Source: an uncultured Collinsella sp. (GTDB lineage Bacteria; Actinomycetota; Coriobacteriia; Coriobacteriales; Coriobacteriaceae). From it: a DNA stretch of 25,570 bases. How positions within the stretch are numbered: the first letter of the stretch is position 1; each line of letters opens with the position of its first letter. The stretch lies in assembly GCA_902476475.1 (NCBI GenBank), contig CABSDO010000016.1, forward strand, positions 1 through 25,570. Reading direction: 5' to 3'. The position numbers and the translations under genes were made by a program. Shown here in pieces: positions 7,336-14,379 of this stretch. A model generated the notes under the pieces. It saw only the letters and a program-made list of their open reading frames with translations. It was not told where the DNA came from and did no database searches.

Positions 7336-8613
7336 CTACATCACAGCACGCAGCTCAAACCGATCGCCGTTAATGCGGAACTGACAGTTGCCGTTCATGC
7401 GCTCCACGGCAAGTTTGATGCTCTTGGTGCCAAAGCCGTGGCCCGCATGCCGGGTCACGGGCATGCCGTCGACCATGCGCGGCGCGCGGTCAAACGTGTT
7501 GGAAACTAACAGCAGCAGCTGGCCGTCCTCTAATCGCAGGTCAAAGTCGACGAATCGCTTTCCTTGGGGTGCGGCGCTTGCGGCGGTGATAGCGTTTTCC
7601 AAGGCATTTGAGAGCACGCTAAACAGGTCGGCGTCACCTACGTGGATGGTTTCGGGTACGGCGGCGCGCAGGTTGGCGGTAATGCCGTTTCTATTGATAT
7701 CCGAGTTAAATGACGAAAGCGCGATGTTTACGGTCTCGTTGGCGCAGAAGCGGCGTACGGCGGTGCGATCGCCGGCTTCGCAGAGTTCATCGATGCGTTT
7801 GAGCGCCTCGTCGGTGTGGCCCTCCTCAATTAAAGCGGCCAGGCCGCGTAGGAAGTGGCGCATATCGTGGCGAAGAATCGACAGCTCGCGCCCAGATTGA
7901 CGCCAAGCCTCGAGCTCTTTGATGGCGGCGCTGTCGCGGGTTTCGAGCATCCAGCGCTCTCGCTCGGCGGTTTCCTTTTCTTCGTATTCGCGCAGGTAAA
8001 CGGCAAGAAACATAAGATAGAAGGCACAGAGCGCAAATGCCAAAAACTCAACCGTTACCACCGAGCCCGAGTGGAACAGCGTGGTGTAGACGTTGGTGGC
8101 ATAGTCAAAGACGTAATAGACGAGCGGCAGGATTAAAAGGATGCCCAACTCGGTGGTGCTTTTAATCGCCAAGCGCGGGCCGATGTCGCCGGCCCAATGC
8201 AACAGGACGGCAAAGACGGCGAGTGTGGTCGCGATGCGCGCCAGATAGTACGCGATCTGAGAATCGGTTGCGGCAAATGCGGCAATGCCCATCCAATTGC
8301 TGAACTGGCAGCTCAGATAGGCACTCGTAATGCCGAGCACGGCAAGCAGCGGGCTCAGGCGGTAGCGCGCGCACAAATAGATGACGAGCGGCAGATGCAC
8401 GACGAGCGGATATACCTGGCGGGCGAAAAGCTCGCCGCCGACGGCATTGGCGAGGCCAAATGCGCATCCAGTTACGGCACCGACCAGCACCAGTTCAAGC
8501 GCATGACGCCGGTTGATCTCGACACCGCACAGCGCCGCCGAGGCAAAGACGCCAAAGAGCAGCGTCGTGGCGTGGTGGATTGCCCAAAGGACCATTTCGA
8601 CCGAGGAGACCAT
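7336..8613 (-). CDS. AgrC-like sensor histidine kinase (GHKL type)
   Basis: A 425-residue membrane kinase. Residues 1-207 are mostly hydrophobic, with about six or seven membrane segments, followed by a charged coiled stretch (208-245). The phospho-acceptor is His249 in LRHDMRHF. The GHKL ATPase domain follows, with the N box around FSVLSNALENAI (331-342) and the G box GHGFGTKSIK (391-400). This is the architecture of AgrC/ComD/VirS-type peptide sensors, but no AgrB or precursor peptide gene lies next to it, so the signal is unknown. Its ATG overlaps the stop of the response-regulator gene by one base (TGATG), so the two are co-translated. The 54 bases to the convergent 6706 gene hold only an imperfect GC-rich inverted repeat. 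Confidence 0.9.
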   Translation of the reverse strand: MVSSVEMVLWAIHHATTLLFGVFASAALCGVEINRRHALELVLVGAVTGCAFGLANAVGGELFARQVYPLVVHLPLVIYLCARYRLSPLLAVLGITSAYLSCQFSNWMGIAAFAATDSQIAYYLARIATTLAVFAVLLHWAGDIGPRLAIKSTTELGILLILPLVYYVFDYATNVYTTLFHSGSVVTVEFLAFALCAFYLMFLAVYLREYEEKETAERERWMLETRDSAAIKELEAWRQSGRELSILRHDMRHFLRGLAALIEEGHTDEALKRIDELCEAGDRTAVRRFCANETVNIALSSFNSDINRNGITANLRAAVPETIHVGDADLFSVLSNALENAITAASAAPQGKRFVDFDLRLEDGQLLLLVSNTFDRAPRMVDGMPVTRHAGHGFGTKSIKLAVERMNGNCQFRINGDRFELRAVM

Positions 8614-9335
8614 CAGTGTCTCCCACCCTCAAAGCGAACCGCAAAGTAGGCGTCTTGGAATCCCTGCTTGCAACTGCGCGAAAGCGGGATGCACGCGCCC
8701 GAGCGCATGACGATGTCCGTGCGGTCAAAGTGATCGATATTGCGCAGGTTGACCTGGTAGCTGCGGTGGCATTTAAAGAAGGTGGCATTTTGCGCCAAAC
8801 GGTCTTCGACGCTGCGGAATGATTCGAGTGCCTCGATATCGCGTCCGTCGCGCAGGTGGAAGACCACGTGCTTGTTGCGCGCCTCGGCATATTCGATGTC
8901 GGACAGGCGCAGGGCGTGGTAGCCAAAGGACGTTTTGATGACGAGTTCGTTGGTCGCTGCCGGGCGCATGCTCGAAAGCTCGTCGAGTAGCTGCGCCAGG
9001 CGTTCGTAAGTCACGGGCTTGAGCAGATAGTCGAAGGCACGGACCTCGTAGGACTCCAGTGCAAACTCGGGCGATGAGGTGAGAAACACCAGGCGCACGG
9101 CGGTATCGGCCTGGCGCAATTCGCGCGCGGTGTCCATGCCGTTGACGAGCGGCATGATCATGTCGAGCAGGATGATGTCGGCGCGCGACGCGGCATGGCG
9201 CGCCAGCAGGTCCTCGCCGCGCGTGACGAGCGCAACATCGACCGCCGTGCCCGTCTCGGTCGACCAACGGTCGATCATCCGGTGCAGTCTATCTAGAAAA
9301 GCGACGTCGTCGTCGCAGGCAATAATCTTAAGCAT
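8613..9335 (-). CDS. LytTR-family response regulator
   Basis: A 240-residue regulator with a receiver domain (1-120) and a LytTR DNA-binding domain (about 135-235). The receiver has the acidic cluster CDDD (7-10), phospho-acceptor Asp58 in IILLDMIMP, LTSS at 85-88 and Lys106 in LLKP. The LytTR part contains the typical YAEARNKHVVFHL, FFKCHRSYQVNLRNI and PLSRSCKQ blocks. The ATG at 9333-9335 has AAGGGGG upstream. It is first in a two-gene operon with the kinase. LytTR regulators bind paired direct repeats; I did not find a clear pair in 9336-9540. A TGGCAAAAT sequence about 10 bases before the ribosome-binding site could be an extended -10 box. Confidence 0.93.
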   Translation of the reverse strand: MLKIIACDDDVAFLDRLHRMIDRWSTETGTAVDVALVTRGEDLLARHAASRADIILLDMIMPLVNGMDTARELRQADTAVRLVFLTSSPEFALESYEVRAFDYLLKPVTYERLAQLLDELSSMRPAATNELVIKTSFGYHALRLSDIEYAEARNKHVVFHLRDGRDIEALESFRSVEDRLAQNATFFKCHRSYQVNLRNIDHFDRTDIVMRSGACIPLSRSCKQGFQDAYFAVRFEGGRH

Positions 9336-9538
9336 TCGGCCCCCTTAGTAGTTCGATTTTGCCACATTGGGTGCGGACCGCTCGCGGAGGCGTGTCCCAT
9401 TTGCGCCCCGCGTCGTGCAACTCGCGCCGAGCGGTATTGCGGTGGCGAAAGATGCCTCCCGCGCCATCGAGAGCTCGGCTATCCTCAGCTTGCCAGTTCG
9501 AAAATGGACCTGCCACATGATTGAATCTTTATTTCAAC

Positions 9539-9585
9539 TTTACACCTAGGTTTACAGCTGTCTTGTCAGCTGTAAACCTAGGTGT
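9539..9585. promoter_or_regulatory. Candidate repressor operator of the nad operon (19-bp-arm palindrome)
   Basis: Arms 9542-9560 and 9567-9585 are perfect 19-nt inverted repeats around the spacer TCTTGT. Each arm contains its own 8-bp palindrome, ACCTAGGT; the two are centred 32 bp apart, about three helical turns, so the sites face the same side of DNA. CAGCTG occurs twice at the centre. The element covers the -35 box and spacer of the predicted nadA promoter. The operon's last gene encodes a NiaR-type repressor, which makes it the likely ligand; I have not matched it to a published consensus. Confidence 0.75.
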
Positions 9586-9591
9586 CATACT
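9563..9591 (+). promoter_or_regulatory. Predicted promoter of nadABC-niaR
   Basis: TTGTCA (9563-9568, five of six to the -35 consensus) and CATACT (9586-9591, four of six to the -10 consensus) are separated by 17 bases. The -35 box sits in the centre of the palindrome and the palindrome ends at the base before the -10 box, so a bound repressor would block polymerase. The expected leader is about 28 bases, ending in the AGAGGGG ribosome-binding site of nadA. Confidence 0.6.
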
Positions 9592-9626
9592 AAAGCCCCA
9601 AGATTCGCCAAAAGAGAGGGGCCTTG

Positions 9627-10652
9627 ATGGCACAGAGCGCGAACATGGATGCGTCGGAGCTCGCACGCGATATCGCGGCCGGCCTAGCATCGGCAACGAC
9701 GGCAACGGAGCGCGCGGCACTGGTGCCCGCAGAGCTCGTCGAGGCCATTCAGCAACTAAAAACCCAACGTGACGCGGTGATCCTAGCGCACTATTACGTG
9801 GCTCCCGAGGTGCAGGCCGTGGCTGATTACGTCGGCGATAGCTTCTACCTGGCCAAGCTCGCCAAGAGCCTGCCACAGCGGACCATCGTGCTGTGCGGCG
9901 TGGAGTTTATGGGCGAGAGCGCCAAGCTGCTCAACCCCACCAAGACCGTGCTGCTGCCCGAGCCGGGCGCGGATTGTCCCATGGCTCATATGGTCAAGCG
10001 CGAGACGGTCGACGCCGCCCGCGCCGAGTACGGCGACGACCTTGCCGTGGTGTGCTACGTCAACTCCACGGTTGAGATCAAGAGCTGGAGTGACGTGTGT
10101 GTCACCAGTTCCAACGCCGTCAAGATCGTGTCCGAGCTGCCGCAGCAGCACGTCCTGTTCATTCCCGACCAAAACCTGGGCCGCTTCGTAGCCGAGCAGG
10201 TGCCGCAAAAGCACGTCATACTCAACAACGGCTACTGCCCGCGCCATCACATCATCACCGTCGAGCAGATCGTCGACGCGACGGAGGCCCACCCCGACGC
10301 GCTCGTGCTGGCGCATCCTGAGTGCAAGGCCGACGTCCTGGCCGAGGCCGACTACATCGGCTCCACTGCCGGCATCATCAAGTATGCCGAGGAGTCCGAC
10401 GCGAGCGAGTTCATTATCGTGACGGTCCGCGGCGTGCTCTACGAGCTCGAGCGCCGCTGCCAGGGTACCGGCAAGAAGTTCTACTTCCCCGCGGTGCAGC
10501 CCACCTGCGTCAACATGGACCTCATCACGCTCGAAAAGCTCGTGCACTGCCTGGAGACGGGCGAGGGCGAGGTGCAGATCGGCGTCTCGGACGAGGCGGC
10601 AGACCAGGCCAAGCTCACGCTCGACCGTATGCTCGAGTACGCAGCGCGCTAG
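9627..10652 (+). CDS. nadA: Quinolinate synthase NadA
   Basis: NadA (341 residues) condenses iminoaspartate with dihydroxyacetone phosphate to quinolinate, using a [4Fe-4S] cluster. The three ligand cysteines are Cys90 (VLCGVEFM), Cys204 (NGYCPRHH) and Cys294 (QPTCVNM); the spacing resembles the Bacillus subtilis enzyme. VILAHYYVAPEVQ and the DQNLGR motif are also present. The start is ATG 9627 with AGAGGGG 5 bases upstream; TTG three bases earlier is the wrong distance. It is the first gene of the NAD operon and works directly on the unstable product of NadB. An oxygen-sensitive cluster fits an anaerobe. Confidence 0.97.
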   Translation: MAQSANMDASELARDIAAGLASATTATERAALVPAELVEAIQQLKTQRDAVILAHYYVAPEVQAVADYVGDSFYLAKLAKSLPQRTIVLCGVEFMGESAKLLNPTKTVLLPEPGADCPMAHMVKRETVDAARAEYGDDLAVVCYVNSTVEIKSWSDVCVTSSNAVKIVSELPQQHVLFIPDQNLGRFVAEQVPQKHVILNNGYCPRHHIITVEQIVDATEAHPDALVLAHPECKADVLAEADYIGSTAGIIKYAEESDASEFIIVTVRGVLYELERRCQGTGKKFYFPAVQPTCVNMDLITLEKLVHCLETGEGEVQIGVSDEAADQAKLTLDRMLEYAAR

Positions 10653-10655
10653 AAC

Positions 10656-10690
10656 AATGTGACATGAGGGGCAGTCCCTTATGCCACATT
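10656..10690 (+). repeat. Imperfect hairpin in the nadA-nadB spacer
   Basis: AATGTG/CACATT, CAT/ATG and AGGG/CCCT pair around a GCAGT loop, with one A-C mismatch and one G-U pair on the plus strand. No U tract follows, so it is not an ordinary terminator. Its centre (AGGGGCAGTCCCTTATG) resembles the GGGGAC...CCTTATGTG sequence at 19029-19050, so it may be a copy of a dispersed short palindromic repeat inserted in the operon. Confidence 0.55.
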
Positions 10691-10708
10691 ACAAGGGAGA
10701 GGATTCCT

Positions 10709-12085
10709 GTGAAAACCAAACAATACCCCGACATGGAGTGCGACGTCGTCATTGCCGGCTGCGGCGTGGCGGGCCTGTACGCGGCGCTCAACCTGCCGAC
10801 GAGCACGCGCGTGATCATGCTCTCCAAGGGCGCTGTCGACGAGTGCGATTCGATGCTCGCGCAGGGCGGCATCTGCGTGCTGCCCGAAGGCTCGGACTAC
10901 GACGCCTTCTTTGAGGACACCATGCACGCCGGCCATTACGAGAACCGCCGCGAGAGCGTCGACATCATGATTCGCTCGAGCCGCTCGGTCATCAACGACC
11001 TGCTAGCGATGGGCGTGGATTTTGAGCGCAAGGCCGACGGCAGCCTCGACTTTACCCGCGAGGGCGCGCACAGCCGTCCGCGCATTGCCTTCCATGCCGA
11101 CATTACGGGCAAGGAGATCACGACCAAGCTGCTCCAGGCCGTTCGCAAGCTGGATAACGTGCAGATTTTGGAGCACGTGGCCATGACCGACATCCTGACG
11201 GGCGAGCGTGACGGCGCCACGGTGTGTGCCGGCGTCGTCGCCGTTCCCGTGGACGAGGGCAACTCGGTTCGTCCCGCCGACGAGTTGGCAAATGCCGCCG
11301 AGGGCGTGTATGCCGGCGAGCCGTTTAAGATCCATGCCTGCCACACGCTGTGGGCGACGGGCGGCATAGGTGGCGTGTACGACCACTCGACCAACTACCC
11401 GCAGCTCACGGGCGATGCCTGCTACATCGCTCAGGAGCATGGCATTAAGATGGAGCATCTGGACTACGTGCAGATCCACCCCACGGGGCTGTTCTCGCCG
11501 CAGCCGGGCCGCACCTTCCTGATCAGCGAGAGCTGCCGCGGCGAGGGCGCGATTTTGCTCAACGCCGCCGGCGAGCGCTTTACCGACGAGCTTCAGCCGC
11601 GTGATGTGGTCGCTGCTGCCATTCGCGAGCAGATGAAGCAGGATGGCACCGAGCACGAGTGGCTGAGCTTTGCCCCCGTCGAGCGCGATGTGGTGACCGG
11701 GCACTTTGCCAACATCCGCGCACGCTGCCTGGAGGACGGCCGCGACATCTTGGACGAGCCCATCCCCGTTACGCCCACGCAGCACTACTTTATGGGCGGC
11801 GTATGGGTCGATAAGGACGGCCGCACCTCGATGCCCGAGCTCTACGCCGCGGGCGAGACGGCCTGCAACGGCGTTCACGGCAAGAATCGCCTTGCATCAA
11901 ACAGCCTGCTCGAGGCGCTGGTCTGGGGTCGTCGCGCCGCGTGGTACATGCGTACCGGCGAGTCGCTGGCTGTGGAGCAGGCGGGCGATCCCGCGCTCGA
12001 TGGCCGTCATCGCGCCCTGAGCGCCGACATCCTGGCAATCGATGATTTGGCCCGTGCCGCCGGCACGCAGGCCGTGGAGGAGTAG
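10709..12085 (+). CDS. nadB: L-aspartate oxidase NadB (short form)
   Basis: NadB oxidises L-aspartate to iminoaspartate, passing it to NadA; without oxygen it can use fumarate as acceptor. The N terminus has the FAD-binding fold DVVIAGCGVAGLYAAL. LAQGGI, SRPRIAFHADITG, VQIHPTGL, ESCRGEGAILLN, PRDVV, PTQHYFMGGV and the flavin-contacting GVHGKNRLASNSLLEALVWGRRAA all match the fumarate reductase/NadB family. At 458 residues it is about 80 shorter than E. coli NadB (about 540): the C-terminal helical domain is essentially missing. The start is GTG 10709 with GGGAGAGG upstream; ATG 10733 is the alternative. It is 56 bases after nadA and 3 bases before nadC. Confidence 0.94.
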   Translation: MKTKQYPDMECDVVIAGCGVAGLYAALNLPTSTRVIMLSKGAVDECDSMLAQGGICVLPEGSDYDAFFEDTMHAGHYENRRESVDIMIRSSRSVINDLLAMGVDFERKADGSLDFTREGAHSRPRIAFHADITGKEITTKLLQAVRKLDNVQILEHVAMTDILTGERDGATVCAGVVAVPVDEGNSVRPADELANAAEGVYAGEPFKIHACHTLWATGGIGGVYDHSTNYPQLTGDACYIAQEHGIKMEHLDYVQIHPTGLFSPQPGRTFLISESCRGEGAILLNAAGERFTDELQPRDVVAAAIREQMKQDGTEHEWLSFAPVERDVVTGHFANIRARCLEDGRDILDEPIPVTPTQHYFMGGVWVDKDGRTSMPELYAAGETACNGVHGKNRLASNSLLEALVWGRRAAWYMRTGESLAVEQAGDPALDGRHRALSADILAIDDLARAAGTQAVEE

Positions 12086-12088
12086 ACC

Positions 12089-12949
12089 ATGAATCCCATT
12101 ACCATGAAGCTCGTCGTCGATGATCTGATTCTGCAGGCTCTGCGCGAGGACATTACCTTTGAGGATGTGAGCACGGCGAGCGTGTGCCCCACGGCGCGTC
12201 CCGCCACGGTGGAACTTATCGCCAAGGCCGACGGCATCATCGCCGGCTTGGATGTGTTTGCCCGCACCTTTGAGCTGCTGGATTCGCAGAGCTCGGTGCT
12301 GCTCGACGTTGCCGATGGCGACGAGGTGCACGCCGGCGACCATGTGGGTCAGGTGCGCGGCGATGCGCGCGTGCTGCTTTCGGGCGAACGCGTGGCGCTC
12401 AACTACCTGCAGCGCATGAGCGGCATCGCTACCTACACGCACAGCATGGCCGCGGCGCTCGAGGGAACCAAGACCGTGCTCGTCGATACGCGCAAGACCA
12501 CGCCGGGCATGCGTGTGTTTGAAAAGGCGGCGGTTGAGATCGGCGGCGGCAGCAACCCCCGCTACAACCTGTCGACAGCCGTCATGCTCAAGGACAACCA
12601 CATCGATGCCGCCGGTGGCGTGACGCGCGCGATCGAGATGGCGCGCGCCCATGCGTCGTTTACCACGACGGTCGAGATTGAGTGCGAGAACCTGGACATG
12701 GTACGCGAAGCCGTGGAGGCCGGTGCCGACATTATCATGCTCGACAACATGACCCATGACGACATGGCTGCCGCGATTGAGCTTATCGCCGGTCGCGCCA
12801 AGACCGAGTGCTCGGGCAACGTGGACGCTAGCAATATCCGTGCACTCGCCGACCTGGGCGTTGACTTAATTAGCTCGGGGGCGCTGACGCACTCTGCGCC
12901 GATTCTCGACCTCTCGCTTAAGCACCTGCGTCTGCTGGACGGTAAATAA
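12089..12949 (+). CDS. nadC: Nicotinate-nucleotide pyrophosphorylase (carboxylating) NadC
   Basis: NadC (286 residues, family-typical) converts quinolinate and PRPP to nicotinate mononucleotide, CO2 and pyrophosphate, the third step of this operon. Family motifs are LREDITFEDVST, ERVALNYLQRMSGIAT, VDTRKTTPGMR with substrate-contacting Arg and Lys, GGGSNPRYNLSTAVMLKDNH, EIECEN and DIIMLDNM. ATG 12089 comes 3 bases after the nadB stop, with GGAGGAG overlapping the nadB end. Its TAA stop overlaps the niaR ATG. Nothing appears unusual. Confidence 0.97.
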   Translation: MNPITMKLVVDDLILQALREDITFEDVSTASVCPTARPATVELIAKADGIIAGLDVFARTFELLDSQSSVLLDVADGDEVHAGDHVGQVRGDARVLLSGERVALNYLQRMSGIATYTHSMAAALEGTKTVLVDTRKTTPGMRVFEKAAVEIGGGSNPRYNLSTAVMLKDNHIDAAGGVTRAIEMARAHASFTTTVEIECENLDMVREAVEAGADIIMLDNMTHDDMAAAIELIAGRAKTECSGNVDASNIRALADLGVDLISSGALTHSAPILDLSLKHLRLLDGK

Positions 12950-13494
12950 TGGACGCCCGCGAGCGTCGCCGTGCCATCATGGGCGTGCTCGAGCGAGCCA
13001 AGGGCCCCGTCTCCGGCAGCGCACTTGCTCGTGAGGTGGGTGTGAGCCGCCAGGTCGTGGTGCAGGACATCGCCCTGCTGCGCGCCGATGGGCACGATAT
13101 CGTGGCGACCAATCGCGGCTACGTGCTGCAGGAGGCCCCCAGCAGCCCCGCTGTGCCCACACGCTTGGTCAAGGTTCGCCACGGCGTGGAGCAGGCAGGC
13201 GATGAGCTTACGAGTATCGTCGACGCCGGAGGCGCCGTGCTCAACGTGATCGTCAATCACCGCGTGTACGGTAAGATCACGGCCGACCTGGACATCCGCA
13301 ATCGTCGCGATGTTGAGCGCTACCTGCACGATATCGAGAGCGGCAAGAGTTTCCCGCTGCTAACGGTGACGAGCGGCTATCACTTCCATCGCATCGCGGC
13401 GGAGGACGAGCAAACCCTCGACGAGATCGAGGCGATGCTCAAGGAGAAAGGCTACCTAGCCGATTTAATGCCCTACGAGGATGATTTGTCCTAG
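12949..13494 (+). CDS. niaR: NiaR-type transcriptional repressor of NAD biosynthesis (HTH + 3H domain)
   Basis: A 181-residue regulator with an N-terminal winged helix-turn-helix (about 5-60, VSGSALAREVGVSRQVVVQDI) and a C-terminal 3H domain (about 70-175). Residues His78, Glu86, His145 and His147 match, with a one-residue shift, the metal ligands reported for Thermotoga maritima NiaR (His79, Glu87, His146, His148). NiaR proteins repress nad or niacin-uptake genes when niacin is available. The start codon overlaps the nadC stop (TAATG). Being in the operon it should control, it is probably autoregulated through the palindrome at 9539-9585. Confidence 0.92.
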   Translation: MDARERRRAIMGVLERAKGPVSGSALAREVGVSRQVVVQDIALLRADGHDIVATNRGYVLQEAPSSPAVPTRLVKVRHGVEQAGDELTSIVDAGGAVLNVIVNHRVYGKITADLDIRNRRDVERYLHDIESGKSFPLLTVTSGYHFHRIAAEDEQTLDEIEAMLKEKGYLADLMPYEDDLS

Positions 13495-13512
13495 CCCGAT
13501 ACTGTCTTAATA

Positions 13513-13579
13513 AGTTGCGGTGAAATAGTTCCTAAAATCGGCACCCAAACAATGAACCGGGAACTATTCCACCGCAACT
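13513..13579 (-). repeat. Long inverted repeat, 20-nt arms
   Basis: Arms 13513-13532 (GTTGCGGTGAAATAGTTCC within it) and 13560-13579 are inverted copies with one difference, around a 27-nt loop. The odd pair is A-C on the plus strand and G-U on the minus strand, so a minus-strand RNA would fold perfectly. There is no U tract. It lies just after niaR and before the bidirectional terminator. It could be a dispersed palindromic element or a structured 3' end. Confidence 0.75.
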
Positions 13580-13619
13580 GCCAAGGTAGCCCCGTCTCCA
13601 ATTAGCTGCCTATACAAAC

Positions 13620-13659
13620 AAAAAGGAGGCCTCCGCGGCGATGCGGAGGCCTCCTTTTT
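13620..13659. terminator. Bidirectional intrinsic terminator between niaR and the ferredoxin gene
   Basis: Arms 13620-13636 and 13643-13659 are a perfect 17-bp inverted repeat (AAAAAGGAGGCCTCCGC on the left) with a GGCGAT loop. The A run becomes a U tract on one strand and the T run on the other, so it should stop both the nad operon on the plus strand and the ferredoxin transcript on the minus strand. Confidence 0.92.
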
Positions 13660-13698
13660 GTGCACGGTGTACTTTTGAGTGTGCAAGTGGGGGAGTTG

Positions 13699-13884
13699 TT
13701 ACTCCTCGACGATCTCGGTGATCGCGCCAGCGGGGCAAGCGTCCTGGCAAGCGCCACAAGCGACGCAGGAGTCCTCGTCAGCGACGGTAGCGACGTCCTG
13801 GAGCTCCAGAACGCCAGCGGGGCAGGAGTCGACGCAAACGCCACAAGCGATGCACTCGTCGGCATCAATTACGGGATGAGCCAT
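13699..13884 (-). CDS. Clostridial-type 2[4Fe-4S] ferredoxin
   Basis: A 61-residue low-potential electron carrier with two cluster motifs, CIACGVCVDSCPAG (about 12-25) and CVACGACQDACPAG (about 40-53), the paired repeat typical of clostridial ferredoxins. The eight cysteines are all present. The start is ATG at 13882-13884, with AGAGAGG 8 bases upstream; a 22-residue in-frame extension has no ferredoxin similarity. Its electron partners are not in the window; pyruvate:ferredoxin oxidoreductase or a hydrogenase are usual. It is a single-gene unit, bounded by a bidirectional terminator and its own predicted promoter. Confidence 0.96.
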   Translation of the reverse strand: MAHPVIDADECIACGVCVDSCPAGVLELQDVATVADEDSCVACGACQDACPAGAITEIVEE

Positions 13885-13945
13885 GGTAGTTTCCTCTCTG
13901 TTGACCGACGCTACAGGCGATGTGCGTCGGTTTGATTCGGGCAAA

Positions 13946-13973
13946 AACATACCACGGCAGCGACCGTTTGCAA
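13946..13973 (-). promoter_or_regulatory. Predicted ferredoxin promoter
   Basis: On the minus strand, TTGCAA (13968-13973) and TATGTT (13946-13951) are 16 bases apart, with TG one base before the -10 box (extended -10 form). The leader would be about 55 bases. Matches are four of six in each box, so this is tentative. Confidence 0.45.
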
Positions 13974-14105
13974 TACCCTCTGACCGGCATCTTCATACCG
14001 TTCGCCGAGTATGCCGAGGCTTACTAAAAAACACGCAGGTGGGGCCGTTGAGCTGCGCAAATGTTAGCTAAAGGTGACTTGAAATATTGGGCTATTGAGC
14101 GCGTC

Positions 14106-14219
14106 TGCGGAAAGGGCATCCCGTTATTTGGCCGAAAAACGGGTCGCAGTTTCCGGTTGGGCCCGCTAGCGGAAACTGCGACCCGGTATCAGCTCTCAAA
14201 ACGGGACGAGCTTTCCGCA
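14106..14219. repeat. Nested three-level inverted repeat upstream of dnaK
   Basis: Three concentric inverted repeats share one centre: TGCGGAAAG (14106-14114) with CTTTCCGCA (14211-14219); CCCGTT (14120-14125) with AACGGG (14200-14205); and a perfect 16-nt pair CGGGTCGCAGTTTCCG (14140-14155) with its complement (14170-14185) around a 14-nt loop. The spacer 13974-14344 between the ferredoxin and dnaK promoters otherwise holds nothing I can identify; an open frame at 14061-14279 is only a by-product of this element. Confidence 0.75.
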
Positions 14220-14344
14220 AGGCAGCCCCCAGGCGCCCTCGGACCCAAACCTCAGCCATCTCTACATAGATCTCGATAGATTTGCCGAGAACTCAATAAG
14301 CGCATCTACCTGCGCATTTAAGAACCTAAACTCTCAGCAATAAG

Positions 14345-14379
14345 AAATCTTATATGAATTGACTTAGATTTTGTATATT
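14345..14379 (+). promoter_or_regulatory. dnaK promoter and candidate HspR-binding element
   Basis: AAATCTTATAT, six bases, then ACTTAGATTT, followed two bases later by TATATT (14374-14379, likely -10). The same pattern recurs upstream of clpB (23694-23729), where little else is conserved. The outer AAATCT/AGATTT are inverted, and CTTATAT-N6-ACTTAGA loosely recalls the HspR inverted repeat CTTGAGT-N7-ACTCAAG known from Streptomyces, though clearly diverged. With hspR in the operon this suggests autoregulated heat-shock control. No CIRCE element was seen. Confidence 0.65.

Noticed and set aside
9336..9538. Small frames on both strands in the spacer upstream of the response regulator
   Set aside because: No ribosome-binding sites, no motifs, and atypical composition; the spacer probably only holds promoters.
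10322..10708. Upstream in-frame extension of nadB overlapping nadA
   Set aside because: It overlaps nadA in another frame, has Arg-rich shadow composition, and a good GTG start with ribosome-binding site exists at 10709.
14061..14279. 72-codon plus-strand frame before dnaK
   Set aside because: It runs through the nested palindrome, has no ribosome-binding site and no protein-like composition.
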